Source: Gordonia sp. SID5947
GTDB lineage: Bacteria > Actinomycetota > Actinomycetes > Mycobacteriales > Mycobacteriaceae
Direction of reading: 5' to 3'
NCBI RefSeq assembly: GCF_009862785.1
Contig: NZ_WWHU01000001.1
Coordinates: forward strand, 4,092,001 to 4,156,000
Length of the DNA: 64,000 nt
Shown: positions 16,723 through 23,996 of the stretch, piece after piece
How positions within the stretch are numbered: the first letter of the stretch is position 1
Layout: each line of letters begins with the position of its first letter
Program-made: the position numbers and the translations under genes
Notes under the pieces: generated by a model
The model's database searches: none
Told to the model about the DNA's origin: nothing
The model's input: only the letters and a program-made list of their open reading frames with translations

Positions 16723-17373
16723 ATGGGCCAGCTGCTCAAAGTCCAGAACTTCACCGTGTCGCGCGACGGATTCGGCGCCGGCGACGGACAAAGTCTCGAA
16801 CGGCCGTTCGGCCACGCCGACCCGGCGTCGATGATGGCGTGGGCAGGCGCGACCGCGAGTTGGCCCAACCGCACCGATCCCGGCGGCAGCCGCGGCCTCG
16901 ACGACCATCTCGTGCGGGACTTCTCCCACAACATCGGCGCCGAGATCATGGGCGCCAACAAGTTCAGCCCGCATCGCGGGCCGTGGACCGACCACGACTG
17001 GCTCGGTTGGTGGGGTGACGAGCCGCCGTTCCACACTCCGGTCTTTGTCCTGACCCACCACCTTCGGCCGTCGTTCACCTTGTCGGATACCACGTTCCAC
17101 TTCATCGACGCCGACCCTGCGTCCGCCCTCGAAAAAGCGAAAGCGGCTGCCGACGGGAGGGACGTCCGGCTCGGCGGTGGCGCCACAACCGTGCGGGAGT
17201 TCCTCGCCGCCGGTCTCATCGACACCTTGCACGTCGCGGTCGCCGAGCGTGTCGAGCTCGGGTCCGGCGTACGACTCTGGGAGTCACCCGACGAGCTGCT
17301 CGATCGCTATCACCGCGACACCGTGCCGAGTCCGAGCGGTGCGGTCACGCATCACCTGTTCTGGAGACGGTGA
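16723..17373 (+). CDS. Dihydrofolate reductase-fold (RibD C-terminal-like) protein
   Basis: A 216-residue protein of the DHFR/RibD-C superfamily: first strand LLKVQNFTVSRDGFGAG, MGANKFSP near residue 83, PVFVLTHHLRPSF, then the NADPH-binding loop RLGGGATTVREFLAAGLIDTLHVAV near residue 150. Such stand-alone proteins are NADPH-dependent reductases of unknown substrate. AGGGAG precedes ATG 16723 by 6 bases. Its 3' end overlaps by 29 bases the 3' end of another DHFR-fold gene on the opposite strand. Confidence 0.85.
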   Translation: MGQLLKVQNFTVSRDGFGAGDGQSLERPFGHADPASMMAWAGATASWPNRTDPGGSRGLDDHLVRDFSHNIGAEIMGANKFSPHRGPWTDHDWLGWWGDEPPFHTPVFVLTHHLRPSFTLSDTTFHFIDADPASALEKAKAAADGRDVRLGGGATTVREFLAAGLIDTLHVAVAERVELGSGVRLWESPDELLDRYHRDTVPSPSGAVTHHLFWRR

Positions 17374-17950
17374 CGTATCGCAGATGCGTGACGCGGCGTC
17401 CCTGGATGACGGTCGGGTCCGACAGGAGCCGATGACCGTGCGCCAGGGGGCCGAAGTATCGGATGCCTTCGCCGAAGAGCACCGGGACGAGACTGACGCA
17501 GACCTCGTCGACGAGGTCGAGGTCGAGGGCCTGCTGGATGACCGTCGGGCTGGAGATGATCACGTTGTTTTCACCGGCGATCTCACGTGCTCGTGTGATC
17601 GCGCTCCCGACGCCGTCCACGAACGTCGTGTTGGGCCATCTGTCCGCGGCGTCGTCTGGCGGGTGATGAGTGACGATCACGACCGGCGCACCCACCGGAT
17701 GCTGGTCACCCCAACCGTCGGTGATGTCGAACAGTCGTCGACCGGCGACGAGGGCACCGGTGTTGTCGGTCAGGTCGGCGAGGAGATCCGCGTCGGCGCC
17801 GTCGACGTGGAAGCCGACGGTCTCGTTGGCGGTCGGCACCGCTGTGTCGCCTGCGTCGTACCAGGCGAACAACTCGCCGACGTCGTCGTTCGGGTCGGCG
17901 ATGAAGCCGTCGAGCGACATCGTCATGTGCGTGATGACCTTGCCCGTCAT
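17345..17950 (-). CDS. Dihydrofolate reductase-fold (RibD C-terminal-like) protein
   Basis: A 201-residue DHFR/RibD-C superfamily protein: GKVITHMTMSLDGFIADPND at the start, ALVAGRRLFDITDGWGDQHP, PVVIVTHHPPDD, then a shifted form of the NADPH loop, NNVIISSPTVIQQALDLDLVDE, in which the usual GG is replaced by SS. ATG 17950 with AGGAGG upstream is chosen over a longer frame. It is only a distant relative of the gene it converges with, so the pair is not a simple recent duplication. Substrate unknown; the altered loop could weaken cofactor binding. Confidence 0.85.
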   Translation of the reverse strand: MTGKVITHMTMSLDGFIADPNDDVGELFAWYDAGDTAVPTANETVGFHVDGADADLLADLTDNTGALVAGRRLFDITDGWGDQHPVGAPVVIVTHHPPDDAADRWPNTTFVDGVGSAITRAREIAGENNVIISSPTVIQQALDLDLVDEVCVSLVPVLFGEGIRYFGPLAHGHRLLSDPTVIQGRRVTHLRYVTVSRTGDA

Positions 17951-18052
17951 CGAGCCTCCTCGGTCGCGTCTGCTGTCTCGATTGTGACCAGACGCGACCG
18001 AGGAACTCATCGATTCTCTTCGATGAGCGCGAGAGAGTGGCTCGGTCGGGCT

Positions 18053-18805
18053 CTACACCCGTCCGACCACGTAGCGCGCGGCATCCAGCGTCATGCCGTT
18101 CACCGTGTAGAGCACGTGCAGTGCGTTGGGCTGTCCCACCGGTGCGCCGTTGCAGATGGTGTCGCCGGGGATGCAATACCGGACCGTCTTGGCCTCGTAC
18201 GGGGCACCGACGCGAATCCGCGGCGCACCGATGTCACTGATGAACCGGTCCGACGGCGGTGCGAAGAGCACGACTGCCGTGACATGGCTCGCGACCTTGG
18301 CGGGCAGGGGAGCGGGCACCTGTGACTCGTACTGTCGATAGCGGTCGGGGATGGTGATCTTGCCGCTCGTCGCGTACCCGGCGACCACGGCGCCCTGCGA
18401 GTAGCCCCCGAGGACGATCTTGGTACCCGGGCAGCTGGCAGCGATGGCCTTGACCTCGTTCTGGGCCTCCGTGACGCCGTCGGCCACCGTCTTGACGAAC
18501 TTCGGACGGTCGTTGAAATTGCTGCTCGCGGGGTAATTGACGCCCTGCGCCCCGACGGACTTGCCGGGCAGCTGCGACCGAAGTGCCGCGACAAACGATT
18601 GACCCGTCAATCCGATCGGCGGCGCGGGCTCGGCGGTACCGCGCGCAAAGACCACCGCGACGTCGGAGCAGCTCGCGGCCGCGGCCTTCGGGCTGTTCAT
18701 CACCATCCCGCCGGCGAGAGCTGCGAACAAACAGAGGAACGACACCGTCAATCGTGTGCCGACGCTGGACAGAGCGCTGGTCGAACTGTGGGATTCATGG
18801 TTCAT
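18053..18805 (-). CDS. Cutinase family esterase, secreted
   Basis: A 250-residue secreted serine esterase. A signal sequence (hydrophobic TVSFLCLFAALAGGMVM, cleavage near AAAA-SCSD) precedes the mature cutinase fold: SCSDVAVVFARGTAEPAP, nucleophile elbow GGYSQGA, and the Asp/His pair within PGDTICNGAP ... NALHVLY. The cysteines that form the two cutinase disulfides are present. Mycolate bacteria use such culp-type enzymes on cell-envelope esters, lipids or polyesters. The start lies just after the convergent DHFR gene's upstream region and has no partner gene on its strand; the next gene, on the other strand, is a secreted lipase. Confidence 0.92.
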   Translation of the reverse strand: MNHESHSSTSALSSVGTRLTVSFLCLFAALAGGMVMNSPKAAAASCSDVAVVFARGTAEPAPPIGLTGQSFVAALRSQLPGKSVGAQGVNYPASSNFNDRPKFVKTVADGVTEAQNEVKAIAASCPGTKIVLGGYSQGAVVAGYATSGKITIPDRYRQYESQVPAPLPAKVASHVTAVVLFAPPSDRFISDIGAPRIRVGAPYEAKTVRYCIPGDTICNGAPVGQPNALHVLYTVNGMTLDAARYVVGRV

Positions 18806-19096
18806 GCGGTTTATTCGTACGCCGTGGACGGCCGGATGGGTAGATGTTCACTCGGATTCGATTGAGCTCAGCTCCGACGAGTTCGCGCCGACAAGGACCT
18901 GACCGTCACGACGTCGACCGCCTTCGCCACCCGCCGAGCACTCGACGGGACCTCCGCGGAACGCGCCGGCGAGGTGGTGCGGCGATCGCGGGAAGCAGTC
19001 CGCCGGCCGACCGGATTTCGCGTGCACCTGCCGTTGGTACCATCCCGGAGATTCGAGAAGCACAGCGTATGGGGAACGGTGATGAGGGGAGAATCC

Positions 19097-19990
19097 ATGG
19101 TTACGAGGCGAATTCGTGTAGCGGTCGCGCTGGCGGCCGCCGTTGTCTCGGGAGCGCTGGCGGCAGCGACGGTGCCGAGTGCAAGTGCCGCGCCGGCCGC
19201 GAACGGTGGCGATCCCGTCTACCTGGTCCACGGATACAACGACTCGGGACGTTCGGACTGTGCGTCGTTGTGGGACAACGCAATCGACTACTTCACGTCC
19301 AGGGGGATGAGCAGGTCGTCGATCCAGACCGTCGGGTACTACGCGGGCGACAGTCACTGCGACGTCGACCTGGGCAACGCCGGAACCGATACGAGGATCA
19401 AGCACGTGGCGGCGGCGCTGGCCAAGCGCATCTACGATGCCAACACGCGTAAAGGGCAATCGGTCGACATCGTTGCGCATTCCATGGGCGGGCTCGTGAC
19501 GCGAGTGGCGCTGTTGGGGTCGGCGATGCACTGGAAGGGCTTTCCGGCGGCGAAGCTCAAGGTCGGTGACGTGGTCACGCTCGCAACTCCCCACCAGGGG
19601 ATCATCGATCAGTTCAAGTACCACAGCGTGCAGTGGGACTCGATGGTGCCGGGTTCGAGATTCCTGGAGGTGCTGCAGGCGCCCGAGAACCGGCTCGACC
19701 AGAACTGGGCGAAGGGCGTCGACTGGAGTCTGGTCGGGTCCGACGAGGACAAGACCGTCTACGCCGGGTCGGGCTACGACAAGGACCGTCCCGCGGAGCA
19801 CAAGTATCGGTATGCGGCCGACGCCGATCATGACCTGTCCCATACCCACATGCGCGCGTTGAAGCCCGGAGGCGGCAAGTACAACCTGCGTTACTGGCAC
19901 GCGTCGGAGGGCAAGCCGCACGACACGACCAACGGATGGGCGCCGCTGGAGACCGCGTTCAACGCGATCGATCGCGGCGATGCCTGGTAG
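19097..19990 (+). CDS. Secreted triacylglycerol lipase/esterase (LipA/EstA-like)
   Basis: About 297 residues with an N-terminal signal peptide (RRIRVAVALAAAVVSGALAA, cleavage near SASA-AP). The mature part is an alpha/beta hydrolase with PVYLVHGYNDSG, nucleophile motif AHSMGG and a second block LATPHQGI; a histidine near DHDLSHTHM is the likely catalytic base. The pattern fits class-2-type bacterial lipases. ATG 19097 has AGGGGA 8 bases upstream; ATG 19082 is an alternative that only lengthens the signal region. It is divergent from the cutinase and ends directly against the convergent SRPBCC gene. Confidence 0.85.
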   Translation: MVTRRIRVAVALAAAVVSGALAAATVPSASAAPAANGGDPVYLVHGYNDSGRSDCASLWDNAIDYFTSRGMSRSSIQTVGYYAGDSHCDVDLGNAGTDTRIKHVAAALAKRIYDANTRKGQSVDIVAHSMGGLVTRVALLGSAMHWKGFPAAKLKVGDVVTLATPHQGIIDQFKYHSVQWDSMVPGSRFLEVLQAPENRLDQNWAKGVDWSLVGSDEDKTVYAGSGYDKDRPAEHKYRYAADADHDLSHTHMRALKPGGGKYNLRYWHASEGKPHDTTNGWAPLETAFNAIDRGDAW

Positions 19991-20473
19991 TCAGTGAGGA
20001 CTGGCGAGCTCCGACAGGTGACGCAGCGAGTTGGTGAGGTGCTCGGGACCGAAGGGCGGGAACTGAATGTGCTCCCGTAGGTTTTCCGGCACCGCCGACC
20101 AGTCGTAGGTGAGGGTCACCGCGGTCTCGGATGGACCGAGTGCGACCAGGTCGTAGCGCCAGACCCAGCCACCGAACTCGACATGGCCGGATTCGTTCTC
20201 CATGCCCGGCCGCCAACCGATGGCGGACGGTGGATCGAGCACCTGGATCTGGTTGGCCATCTGGTACGTGGGGTCTGGATGCTCGGGGTTGGAGTGATAC
20301 ATGTCCATCCGGAAGATCTGCCCGAGCTCTGTCAGTGGCTCCTCGTCGACAGCGTGCTTCACCCAGCCGGTGCCATCGATGGCGGGATGGGTCGATGGGT
20401 TCGCCAGCAGGGCGAATACTTCGGCGACGGGTGCTGCGACAGTTGCGGTGGCGATCACGATGTCTTGGTTCAT
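19991..20473 (-). CDS. SRPBCC family protein
   Basis: A 160-residue helix-grip (START-like) protein: IVIATATVAAPVAEVFALLA at the start, HVEFGGWVWRYDLVALGPSE in the sheet, and a C-terminal helix (EHLTNSLRHLSELA). This is the form often annotated polyketide cyclase/dehydrase or activator of Hsp90-like, with a hydrophobic ligand cavity. Its stop abuts the lipase stop without a gap. No operon partner. Function unknown. Confidence 0.85.
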   Translation of the reverse strand: MNQDIVIATATVAAPVAEVFALLANPSTHPAIDGTGWVKHAVDEEPLTELGQIFRMDMYHSNPEHPDPTYQMANQIQVLDPPSAIGWRPGMENESGHVEFGGWVWRYDLVALGPSETAVTLTYDWSAVPENLREHIQFPPFGPEHLTNSLRHLSELASPH

Positions 20474-20547
20474 GCGTTGTCAGACACCGCGGCGCGATGA
20501 AACTCATCGCGAGGCCGTCGCTGTTCCGCTCCTGGCGAAATGTGCTC

Positions 20548-20575
20548 GGGAACAAACATTCCGCCACCAGGGTTG
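20548..20575 (+). promoter_or_regulatory. SigH-type promoter of lon (GGGAACA-N16-GGTTG)
   Basis: GGGAACA at 20548-20554 and GGTTG at 20571-20575, 16 bases apart, match the SigH/SigR extracytoplasmic-function consensus (GGGAAYA-N16-17-cGTT). The predicted transcript start near 20582 lies inside the HAIR operator and about 23 bases before the lon ATG. Confidence 0.6.
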
Positions 20576-20592
20576 AGTCGGTCAGACTGAAC
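20572..20592. promoter_or_regulatory. HAIR-like HspR operator at lon
   Basis: GTTGAGT-N7-ACTGAAC resembles the HAIR consensus CTTGAGT-N7-ACTCAAG with 3 differences in 14 and the exact 7-base spacer. It overlaps the -10 element and the start point of the SigH-type promoter. HspR control of lon is established in Streptomyces lividans; here it is inferred. Confidence 0.6.
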
Positions 20593-20604
20593 TTTGGAGG
20601 ATGA

Positions 20605-22932
20605 ATGTCGAAGACATATTCAGTGCCCGTCCTGTTCGTTGCCGACCTGGTGGTTTTGCCGGGCATGGTTGTCCCGATCCCGCTCGACGATGCCGCGCAG
20701 GCAACCGTGGACGCGGCCCGGGCCAGCGAATCCGGCAAGCTCCTGGTGGCGCCGCGCCTGGACGACCGCTATCCCAGTTACGGCGTGATCGCGTCGATCG
20801 TGCAGGTCGGGCGTATGCCCGGCGGGCAGACCGCCGCGGTGGTCAAGGGAGAGCAGCGGGCACACATCGGAACCGGTGCCCCCGGTAACGGCGCCGCACT
20901 GTGGGTCGAGGTCACCGAGGTCGACGACCCGGAGATCACCGACGACGTGAAGGCGTTGGCGGCCGAGTACAAGAAGCTCGTGCTGGCCATGCTGCAGCGC
21001 CGGGAGGCCTGGCAGATCATCGACGGCGTCAACAAGATGTCCGACCCGTCGGCGCTGGCGGACACGTCGGGCTACTCGTCGTGGCTCACCGACATCCAGA
21101 AGCGACAGCTGCTGGAGACCCCGGACATCGCCGAGCGGCTCACCCTGCTCATCGACTGGACCGGCGAACACATCGCGGAGACCGAGGTCAGCGACAAGAT
21201 CGCCGACGACGTGCGCAACGGGATGGAGAAGCAGCAGAAGGAATTCCTGCTGCGTCAGCAGCTCGCCGCCATCCGTAAGGAACTCGGCGAGGACGAGCCG
21301 GAAGGCGCTGACGACTATCGCGGTCGCGTCGAGGCGGCCGATCTGCCCGAGAAGGTCCGCGAAGCTGCACTGCGTGAGGTCGGCAAGCTCGAACGTGCCA
21401 GCGACCAATCACCCGAGACCGGTTGGATCCGGACCTGGCTCGACACCGTGCTCGACCTGCCGTGGAACGAGCGCACCGAGGACTCGACCGACATCAAGGG
21501 CGCCCGCGAGATCCTCGACGCCGATCACCACGGGCTGGTAGACGTGAAGGACCGCATCGTCGAATACCTGGCCGTCCGTGCGCGCCGAGCCGAGCGTGGT
21601 CTGCAGGTCGTCGGCGGACGCGGGTCCGGCGCCGTGATGGTGCTCGCCGGTCCCCCGGGAGTGGGCAAGACCTCGCTCGGTGAATCGGTTGCCCGGGCAC
21701 TCGGCCGTACGTTCGTTCGTGTCGCGCTCGGCGGCGTGCGCGACGAGGCGGAAATCCGTGGTCACCGGCGCACCTACGTCGGTGCGCTTCCCGGTCGTAT
21801 CGTGCGGGCCATCGGCGAGGCAGGATCGATGAATCCCGTTGTGCTGCTGGACGAGATCGACAAAGTCGGGTCCGACTACCGAGGCGATCCCGCGGCGGCC
21901 CTGCTCGAGGTCCTCGACCCGGCGCAGAACCACACGTTCCGCGATCACTACCTCGATCTGGATCTCGACCTCTCCGATGTGTTGTTCCTGGCGACCGCGA
22001 ACGTGGTCGAGAACATCCCGTCGGCGCTGCTGGACCGGATGGAGCTGGTGACCATCGACGGCTACACCGAAGACGACAAGGTCGCGATCGCGCGTGACTT
22101 CCTGCTGCCGAGGCAGGCCGAGCGGGCTGCCCTGACCGACGCCGAGGTGACCGTCGCCGACGACGCGTTGCGTGAGATCGCCGCGAACTACACGCGGGAA
22201 CCCGGTGTGCGACAGTTCGAACGGCTGCTAGCGAAGTTGCTCCGCAAGGCGGCGACGAACCTCGAATCCGGCAAGGTGCAGGCACCGGTCGAGATCGGGG
22301 AATCCGATCTCAAGGAGTACATCGGCCGCGCGCGTTTCACCCCGGAGTCAGAGGAACGGACGGCGGTGCCGGGAGTGGCCACCGGTCTGGCGGTCACCGG
22401 CATGGGCGGCGACGTCCTGTTCATCGAGGCCAACAGCACCGACGGAAAGCCCGGTCTACAACTGACCGGACAGCTCGGCGACGTGATGAAAGAGTCGGCA
22501 CAGATCGCACTTTCGTACGTGCGAGCACACGCCGAGCAGCTCGGCGTCGACCCGGCGGCCCTGGACAAGACCATCCACGTGCACGTGCCCGCCGGTGCGG
22601 TGCCCAAGGACGGTCCCAGCGCCGGGGTCACGATGGTGACGGCGCTGGTGTCGATGGCGACGGGACGCAAGGTCCGTGCCGACGTCGGCATGACCGGGGA
22701 GGTCACGTTGAACGGGCGGGTGTTGCCGATCGGTGGCGTCAAGCAGAAACTGCTTGCCGCACAACGCAATGGGCTGCGAACCATCTTCATCCCGCAACGC
22801 AACGAGCCCGATCTGGACGATGTCCCGGCCGAGGTCCTCGAAGCGCTCGAGGTCAAGCCGATGGTCGATGTCGCCGACATCATCACGCAGGCGCTGGAGC
22901 CGATCGAGGAACTGGCGGTCTCCGCGGCCTGA
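20605..22932 (+). CDS. lon: ATP-dependent Lon protease
   Basis: A 775-residue cytosolic AAA+ serine protease that unfolds and degrades damaged or regulatory proteins. It has an N-terminal substrate domain from VPVLFVADLVVLPGMVVPIP, a coiled helical linker (QQKEFLLRQQLAAIRKELGE, residues ~210-230), Walker A GPPGVGKTS near 350, Walker B VVLLDEIDKV near 413, and a protease domain with catalytic Ser672 in PKDGPSAG and Lys715 in GGVKQK, the expected 43 residues apart. GGAGG precedes the ATG. The promoter shows a SigH-type site and a HAIR operator, matching heat- and redox-stress control shared with dnaK nearby. Monocistronic; ends at a palindrome. Confidence 0.96.
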   Translation: MSKTYSVPVLFVADLVVLPGMVVPIPLDDAAQATVDAARASESGKLLVAPRLDDRYPSYGVIASIVQVGRMPGGQTAAVVKGEQRAHIGTGAPGNGAALWVEVTEVDDPEITDDVKALAAEYKKLVLAMLQRREAWQIIDGVNKMSDPSALADTSGYSSWLTDIQKRQLLETPDIAERLTLLIDWTGEHIAETEVSDKIADDVRNGMEKQQKEFLLRQQLAAIRKELGEDEPEGADDYRGRVEAADLPEKVREAALREVGKLERASDQSPETGWIRTWLDTVLDLPWNERTEDSTDIKGAREILDADHHGLVDVKDRIVEYLAVRARRAERGLQVVGGRGSGAVMVLAGPPGVGKTSLGESVARALGRTFVRVALGGVRDEAEIRGHRRTYVGALPGRIVRAIGEAGSMNPVVLLDEIDKVGSDYRGDPAAALLEVLDPAQNHTFRDHYLDLDLDLSDVLFLATANVVENIPSALLDRMELVTIDGYTEDDKVAIARDFLLPRQAERAALTDAEVTVADDALREIAANYTREPGVRQFERLLAKLLRKAATNLESGKVQAPVEIGESDLKEYIGRARFTPESEERTAVPGVATGLAVTGMGGDVLFIEANSTDGKPGLQLTGQLGDVMKESAQIALSYVRAHAEQLGVDPAALDKTIHVHVPAGAVPKDGPSAGVTMVTALVSMATGRKVRADVGMTGEVTLNGRVLPIGGVKQKLLAAQRNGLRTIFIPQRNEPDLDDVPAEVLEALEVKPMVDVADIITQALEPIEELAVSAA

Positions 22933-22939
22933 CCTGTAC

Positions 22940-23006
22940 ATGAATGCGGCGTGAGCGGAGTGCGACGACAACAGTTGTCGCGACGGCCCGCTCACGCCGC
23001 ATTCAT
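22940..23006. terminator. Large nested palindrome between convergent lon and tetR
   Basis: A perfect 19-bp inverted repeat (arms 22940-22958 and 22988-23006, ATGAATGCGGCGTGAGCGG) encloses a second perfect palindrome CGACAAC-A-GTTGTCG (22966-22980). It lies between two convergent stops, so a bidirectional terminator is likely; the inner palindrome is not needed for that and could be a separate site. Confidence 0.65.
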
Positions 23007-23015
23007 ATCGCTGAT

Positions 23016-23585
23016 TCAGCCCCCTTGGAACCCGAAGATCCGTGCAATCGCGGCGCGGATCATCGAGCGGTGAAAGTTCGACGCCGCGACCAGGGTCTGT
23101 TGCTGGATCAAGCCCTCGACGAGGGCGACGATCAGCTCGGCGGTCCGTTCCGGGCTGTCCGGCGCCTTCGACCGGACAAACGGTTCGGTGAACGCGACGA
23201 AGGCAGTGCGATTGGTGGCCACCTGCTCACGGAGGACGTCGTCGAACTGGGACTCGACGACGAGGGCATGCCGTGCCGCGACGAGTCCCGTCTCAGCCGA
23301 CATGGCCACCACGAAATCCGTCGTGCAGTCGAGAACGAGCTCGGTCGGGGGATCGGCGGCGTCCAGGATCGGCCCGAAGGTGCGGATGGCGATCGCGTAC
23401 ATCTGCTCGTACGCCTCGGTCAGCGCCAGTGCCTCGAGCTTCGCCCGCGTCGGCGCGTAGTAGTTCACCGAGCCGGGCGGCAGCCCGGCCGCCTCGTCCA
23501 CCGAGCGATGGGTGAGCGCACGAAGACCCCCATTGGAGACGACCTCCAGTGCGGCTTCGCCGAAACGTTTGCGCCGGTCAGCCAT
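23016..23585 (-). CDS. TetR/AcrR family transcriptional regulator
   Basis: A 189-residue repressor: an N-terminal HTH (RRKRFGEAALEVVSNGGLRA with SVDEAAGLPPGSVNYYAPTR) and a variable C-terminal ligand domain. Recognition helix residues PPGSVNYY are typical. No divergent partner is adjacent: the upstream 411 bases belong to the dnaK promoter region. Its target may be itself or a distant gene. A weak TACCG-N7-CGGTA repeat at 23688-23704 could be its site, but this is uncertain. Confidence 0.85.
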   Translation of the reverse strand: MADRRKRFGEAALEVVSNGGLRALTHRSVDEAAGLPPGSVNYYAPTRAKLEALALTEAYEQMYAIAIRTFGPILDAADPPTELVLDCTTDFVVAMSAETGLVAARHALVVESQFDDVLREQVATNRTAFVAFTEPFVRSKAPDSPERTAELIVALVEGLIQQQTLVAASNFHRSMIRAAIARIFGFQGG

Positions 23586-23737
23586 CTACGAGATCCGTGG
23601 TCACGCCGCCTCCATCTTTCCCGGTTCACGCCCCGCGAGTGCCGGGGCGTGAGCGTGCGCCCGGCTGCATGAGTGTATGCGGCTATGTACCGGACCGTGC
23701 GGTATGGAAGCGGCCGGAACGGAGAGATCCTCCCCAC

Positions 23738-23758
23738 ATTGAGTCAACCGCACTCAAG
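23738..23758. promoter_or_regulatory. HAIR operator 1 (HspR) upstream of dnaK
   Basis: ATTGAGT-N7-ACTCAAG differs from the HAIR consensus CTTGAGT-N7-ACTCAAG at only one base. It lies 240 bases upstream of dnaK, upstream of the SigH-type promoter. HspR, encoded at the end of the same operon, is the expected ligand. Confidence 0.8.
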
Positions 23759-23773
23759 TTTTTCGCCTCATCC

Positions 23774-23801
23774 GGGAACATTCCGGCAGGTGGTCCCGTT
23801 G
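23774..23801 (+). promoter_or_regulatory. SigH-type promoter of the dnaK operon (GGGAACA-N16-CGTTG)
   Basis: GGGAACA at 23774-23780 and CGTTG at 23797-23801 with a 16-base spacer match the SigH consensus fully. The predicted start near 23808 is followed by a HAIR-like site at 23816. dnaK is a known SigH target in Mycobacterium tuberculosis; the link here is inference from sequence. Confidence 0.7.
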
Positions 23802-23815
23802 ACCATTTCGAGAGA

Positions 23816-23836
23816 CCTGAGTCCGAGGGGCTCAAC
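23816..23836. promoter_or_regulatory. HAIR-like site 2 (degenerate)
   Basis: CCTGAGT-N7-GCTCAAC keeps the HAIR spacing with 3 of 14 differences. It sits just downstream of the predicted SigH transcript start. Confidence 0.45.
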
Positions 23837-23869
23837 CCAGGTTGACTCCGACGAATTTGTTCAGTAGGA

Positions 23870-23890
23870 CATGAGTCGGATGCACTGAAG
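23870..23890. promoter_or_regulatory. HAIR-like site 3
   Basis: CATGAGT-N7-ACTGAAG has one difference in each half-site from the HAIR consensus and the exact spacer. It lies 106 bases before the dnaK ATG, downstream of a TTGACT hexamer at 23842 that could be the -35 of a housekeeping promoter, and would block that promoter's start. Confidence 0.6.
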
Positions 23891-23996
23891 TTCGGGTTCC
23901 GACGCGGGTCTCGACGAAACATCCGCGGTTCGTGCAGCAAACGGCTCGGGCCCGGCCACGTACTTGGGTGCAACCCATGAACTAGGAGGAGAACAC

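Noticed and set aside
23688..23704. TACCG-N7-CGGTA as operator for the TetR at 23016
   Set aside because: Only 5-bp arms and more than 100 bases from the gene; not strong enough to list as a site.
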